From positions 1 to 22,937 of the IMG/VR virus record IMGVR_UViG_3300037095_000075: DNA of 22,937 bases; one strand, given 5' to 3'. The DNA comes from a virus. Shown one piece after another: positions 21,660 through 22,937 of this stretch. Within the stretch, counting starts at the first letter, position 1. Every line of letters begins with the position of its first letter. The notes beneath the pieces are model-generated. The model had not been told where the DNA came from. It saw only the letters and a list, made by a program, of their open reading frames with translations, and did not search any database. A program made the position numbers and the translations under genes.

Positions 21660-21956
21660 AGTCTATTGTAGGCCGATTTTTATTTTTTCTGAGTAGGGCA
21701 AAAGGACGTCCAAGCCATCACGCCGCCGATTCCCGGACAAGTCCCGGCGATCTCCGGCCTGGCCGCCGGCCGGTCCTGGCGCCGGCCTAGTCCGCCGATA
21801 ACCCGCGCATTCACAGCGGATTGGCACCGCATCGGCGGGCGAACGGCGGAACGGGAAAGGAAGAATGAGGAGGATGGGAGCGGGGGAGAAGAACCCCTAC
21901 CTCCGCCGTGAATCTAGGATAGTTACTAAAGATTATCGAAGATCATACGATTTTAG
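21660..21956 (+). other. Divergent non-coding region with inverted repeats
   Basis: No credible gene. The left part is AT-rich; the centre is very GC-rich with repeated CCGGC words. CCGCCGAT occurs at 21723-21730 and 21792-21799, and its inverse ATCGGCGG at 21831-21838. The last two can pair across 31 nt, and GCGG...CCGC (21817-21830) nests inside against the 3' arm. A 31-codon frame (21865-21960) with a weak ribosome binding site is noted but not called. The region may serve as a regulatory or replication site; this is inference. Confidence 0.5.
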
Positions 21957-21985
21957 TTGACATCATATAAGGATAGGAGGATAGT
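21957..21985 (+). promoter_or_regulatory. Sigma70-like promoter of the plus-strand genes
   Basis: TTGACA (21957-21962), 17-nt spacer, GATAGT (21980-21985, 4 of 6). The predicted start near 21992 would place the hairpin at 21996-22010 at the very 5' end of the mRNA. It points away from the zinc-ribbon operon, towards the right window edge. Confidence 0.72.
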
Positions 21986-21992
21986 GGATACA

Positions 21993-22021
21993 TGAGCCGC
22001 TACCGGCGGCATGGAGAATGA
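21993..22021 (+). promoter_or_regulatory. Hairpin-RBS cassette, copy 1
   Basis: TGA, then GCCGC-TACCG-GCGGC (stem 21996-22000 with 22006-22010), then ATGGAGAATGA containing the GGAG ribosome binding site for ATG 22024. 27 of 29 bases match copy 2 at 22453-22481. The hairpin sits immediately before the ribosome binding site and at the mRNA 5' end. Confidence 0.65.
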
Positions 22022-22023
22022 AG

Positions 22024-22248
22024 ATGGGAATGGATACCTACTATGTACCTCTTGGACGCATGGCCGAGTATCAGCATCCTGAGCCTGAGCGGACTGGAGT
22101 ACAGCCCGGTAAGGGGATCTTCGCCGATGTGAAGTGTACGATCTTCCCGTCCCGTCAATGGCTTTTGAACGCGGTGAAGAGGGGCGGAATCAAGCCGTTA
22201 GTCCGCCATACTGTTACACTTCCCGGCGGATGCACAATCGAGAAATGA
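22024..22248 (+). CDS. Small hypothetical protein behind hairpin leader
   Basis: 74 aa. I choose ATG 22024 because GGAG is 7 nt upstream; ATG 22018 is only 1 nt from GGAG. The sequence starts MGMDTYYVPLGRMAEYQHPE and ends TVTLPGGCTIEK, with FADVKCTIFPSRQWLLNAVK in the middle. It is probably a small beta-rich protein; no family is recognised. First gene of the plus-strand unit, 7 nt before the next start. Confidence 0.6.
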   Translation: MGMDTYYVPLGRMAEYQHPEPERTGVQPGKGIFADVKCTIFPSRQWLLNAVKRGGIKPLVRHTVTLPGGCTIEK

Positions 22249-22255
22249 GGACGCT

Positions 22256-22405
22256 ATGAAGTCCATCGGCTTTACACTTAGGGCGCTACGCTACTGGATT
22301 CTAGGCGGTCGTAATCCGCGCCCCGAGGATGGGAGTTGCTTCTATTGCTCGGCAGTGCCTGTAGACCGCTGGGGAGTCTGCCAACGATGCCGCGAAGGGT
22401 ACTGA
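22256..22405 (+). CDS. Small zinc-ribbon protein (49 aa)
   Basis: ATG 22256 with GAGG 5 nt upstream, 7 nt after the previous stop. Ends at TGA 22405. Basic N-terminus (MKSIGFTLRALRYWILGGRN), then CFYC and CQRC pairs separated by 11 residues, a likely zinc site, and the end REGY. The frame is too short for many gene finders. The function is unknown; it resembles other minimal phage zinc-ribbon proteins and is probably co-transcribed with the 74-aa gene. Confidence 0.65.
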   Translation: MKSIGFTLRALRYWILGGRNPRPEDGSCFYCSAVPVDRWGVCQRCREGY

Positions 22406-22409
22406 ATCG

Positions 22410-22423
22410 GTGCAATATCCCAC
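22410..22423 (+). promoter_or_regulatory. 14-bp motif, copy D
   Basis: GTGCAATATCCCAC, 12 of 14 to copies B and C, here on the plus strand and again reading with local transcription. It lies 4 nt after a stop codon and 59 nt before the next gene. Confidence 0.35.
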
Positions 22424-22452
22424 TAAACCGCTAGCCCGGAGCGTTAGCCGGG

Positions 22453-22481
22453 TGAGCCGCTACCAGCGGTATGGAGAATGA
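22453..22481 (+). promoter_or_regulatory. Hairpin-RBS cassette, copy 2
   Basis: TGA, GCCGC-TACCA-GCGGT (stem 22456-22460 with 22466-22470), ATGGAGAATGA, with GGAG 6 nt before ATG 22483. The two differences from copy 1 lie in the loop and at the stem base, where a G-C pair becomes G-U, so the stem is kept. Confidence 0.65.
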
Positions 22482-22482
22482 G

Positions 22483-22937
22483 ATGAAACTGAATCCAGCA
22501 AGGGAAGCATTGAACCGTGCAGTTAACCGTGCAAAGGAGACGCGCAAAGTTGACGCGCCTGCTGCCTGCTATGTCTGCCGTGGAACCTGTCTAGGACACG
22601 ACGCAATCGAACCTGGCGACGTGTTTGAGAGCACGTCCGGCAACGTCTGGCAGGTTGTCCGCACAGAGGACCGTGAAGCTGGTCAGTACGCCGAAGTGTT
22701 TGCCACGTCAAAGCCGGAAGATCACTACTTCTGGCATACCGATTCACTCCGCCTTATGAGGCGATTGGAACCTAGTGACCCAAAACACCCGGTATGGGAA
22801 GAATACGACCGTGCGGCCTCCGATCTGGCCCGCAAAGGTTTGACGGGCGCAAAGGGTGACCCGCTTCCAAACCTCATGACGCCCGAGGCCGTCTCTCTCA
22901 TCAATTCGGACCCCGAAGCGTTTCAACAGCGCGTCAA
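22483..22937 (+). CDS. Hypothetical protein, N-terminal part (cut by window edge)
   Basis: 151 codons, open to the right edge. ATG 22483 has GGAG 6 nt upstream in the hairpin cassette. The N-terminal helix (MKLNPAREALNRAVNRAKET) is followed by a Cys cluster (CYVCRGTC, residues 29-36) that may bind metal, then a beta-like region (GDVFESTSGNVWQVVRTEDR, EDHYFWHTDSLRLM) and a charged helical part (VWEEYDRAASDLARKGLTGA). No family is recognised. It continues beyond the window, so full length and function are unknown. Confidence 0.7.
   Translation, partial: MKLNPAREALNRAVNRAKETRKVDAPAACYVCRGTCLGHDAIEPGDVFESTSGNVWQVVRTEDREAGQYAEVFATSKPEDHYFWHTDSLRLMRRLEPSDPKHPVWEEYDRAASDLARKGLTGAKGDPLPNLMTPEAVSLINSDPEAFQQRV

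Noticed and set aside
1-22937. tRNA, rRNA, CRISPR array, insertion sequence or integrase
   Set aside because: None seen: no repeat-spacer pattern, no transposase or integrase motifs in any credible frame, and no cloverleaf recognised by eye.

Overview
The window looks like the structural half of a tailed double-stranded DNA phage or prophage (Caudoviricetes). The DNA is GC-rich, and almost all of positions 1-19,900 is one tightly packed minus-strand gene block with many ATGA start/stop overlaps. Reading leftwards from about 19.1 kb, the order is HTH regulator, terminase small subunit, terminase large subunit, portal, scaffold, major capsid, minor head proteins, two adaptor-like proteins, a very large tail/hub protein, tail-fibre-like proteins and an internal-virion-like fragment. 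No tape measure, tail tube or sheath gene is visible, which suggests a short-tailed, podovirus-like particle. No integrase, tRNA, rRNA or CRISPR array is seen. The host cannot be named from the sequence; only a GC-rich bacterium is suggested.

Layout. 1-7,835: tail and connector genes (minus), interrupted by a free-standing HNH endonuclease at 4,844-5,281. 7,845-7,879: a terminator-like hairpin separating the capsid genes from the connector/tail genes. 7,900-11,415: minor head proteins, major capsid, scaffold and two very small proteins. 11,416-11,589: a spacer with a strong hairpin. 11,590-18,872: two small genes, the portal (carrying an in-frame intein), a 152-aa protein, TerL, TerS and a 170-aa protein. 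18,670-20,196: an HTH regulator and small accessory genes, with a good sigma70-like promoter and a foldable leader at 19,783-19,887. 20,197-22,020: a mosaic of a plus-strand promoter-RNA-terminator unit, a small membrane protein, a convergent minus-strand zinc-ribbon operon and a divergent regulatory gap. 22,024-22,937: plus-strand small genes, probably the start of the early or accessory transcription unit.

The most unusual items are: (i) a 251-aa intein inside the portal protein; (ii) a terminase large subunit whose reading frame has no usual start codon and appears to begin at ATT just after the TerS stop, in the same frame; (iii) a 14-bp motif, GTGYAATATCSCAC, found four times at gene borders and always oriented with local transcription; (iv) a duplicated 29-nt hairpin-plus-ribosome-binding-site cassette in front of two plus-strand genes; (v) a probable ncRNA of about 115 nt with its own promoter and terminator; and (vi) two zinc-ribbon proteins encoded in overlapping frames. 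The intein and the HNH gene are two independent mobile elements lodged in essential virion genes.
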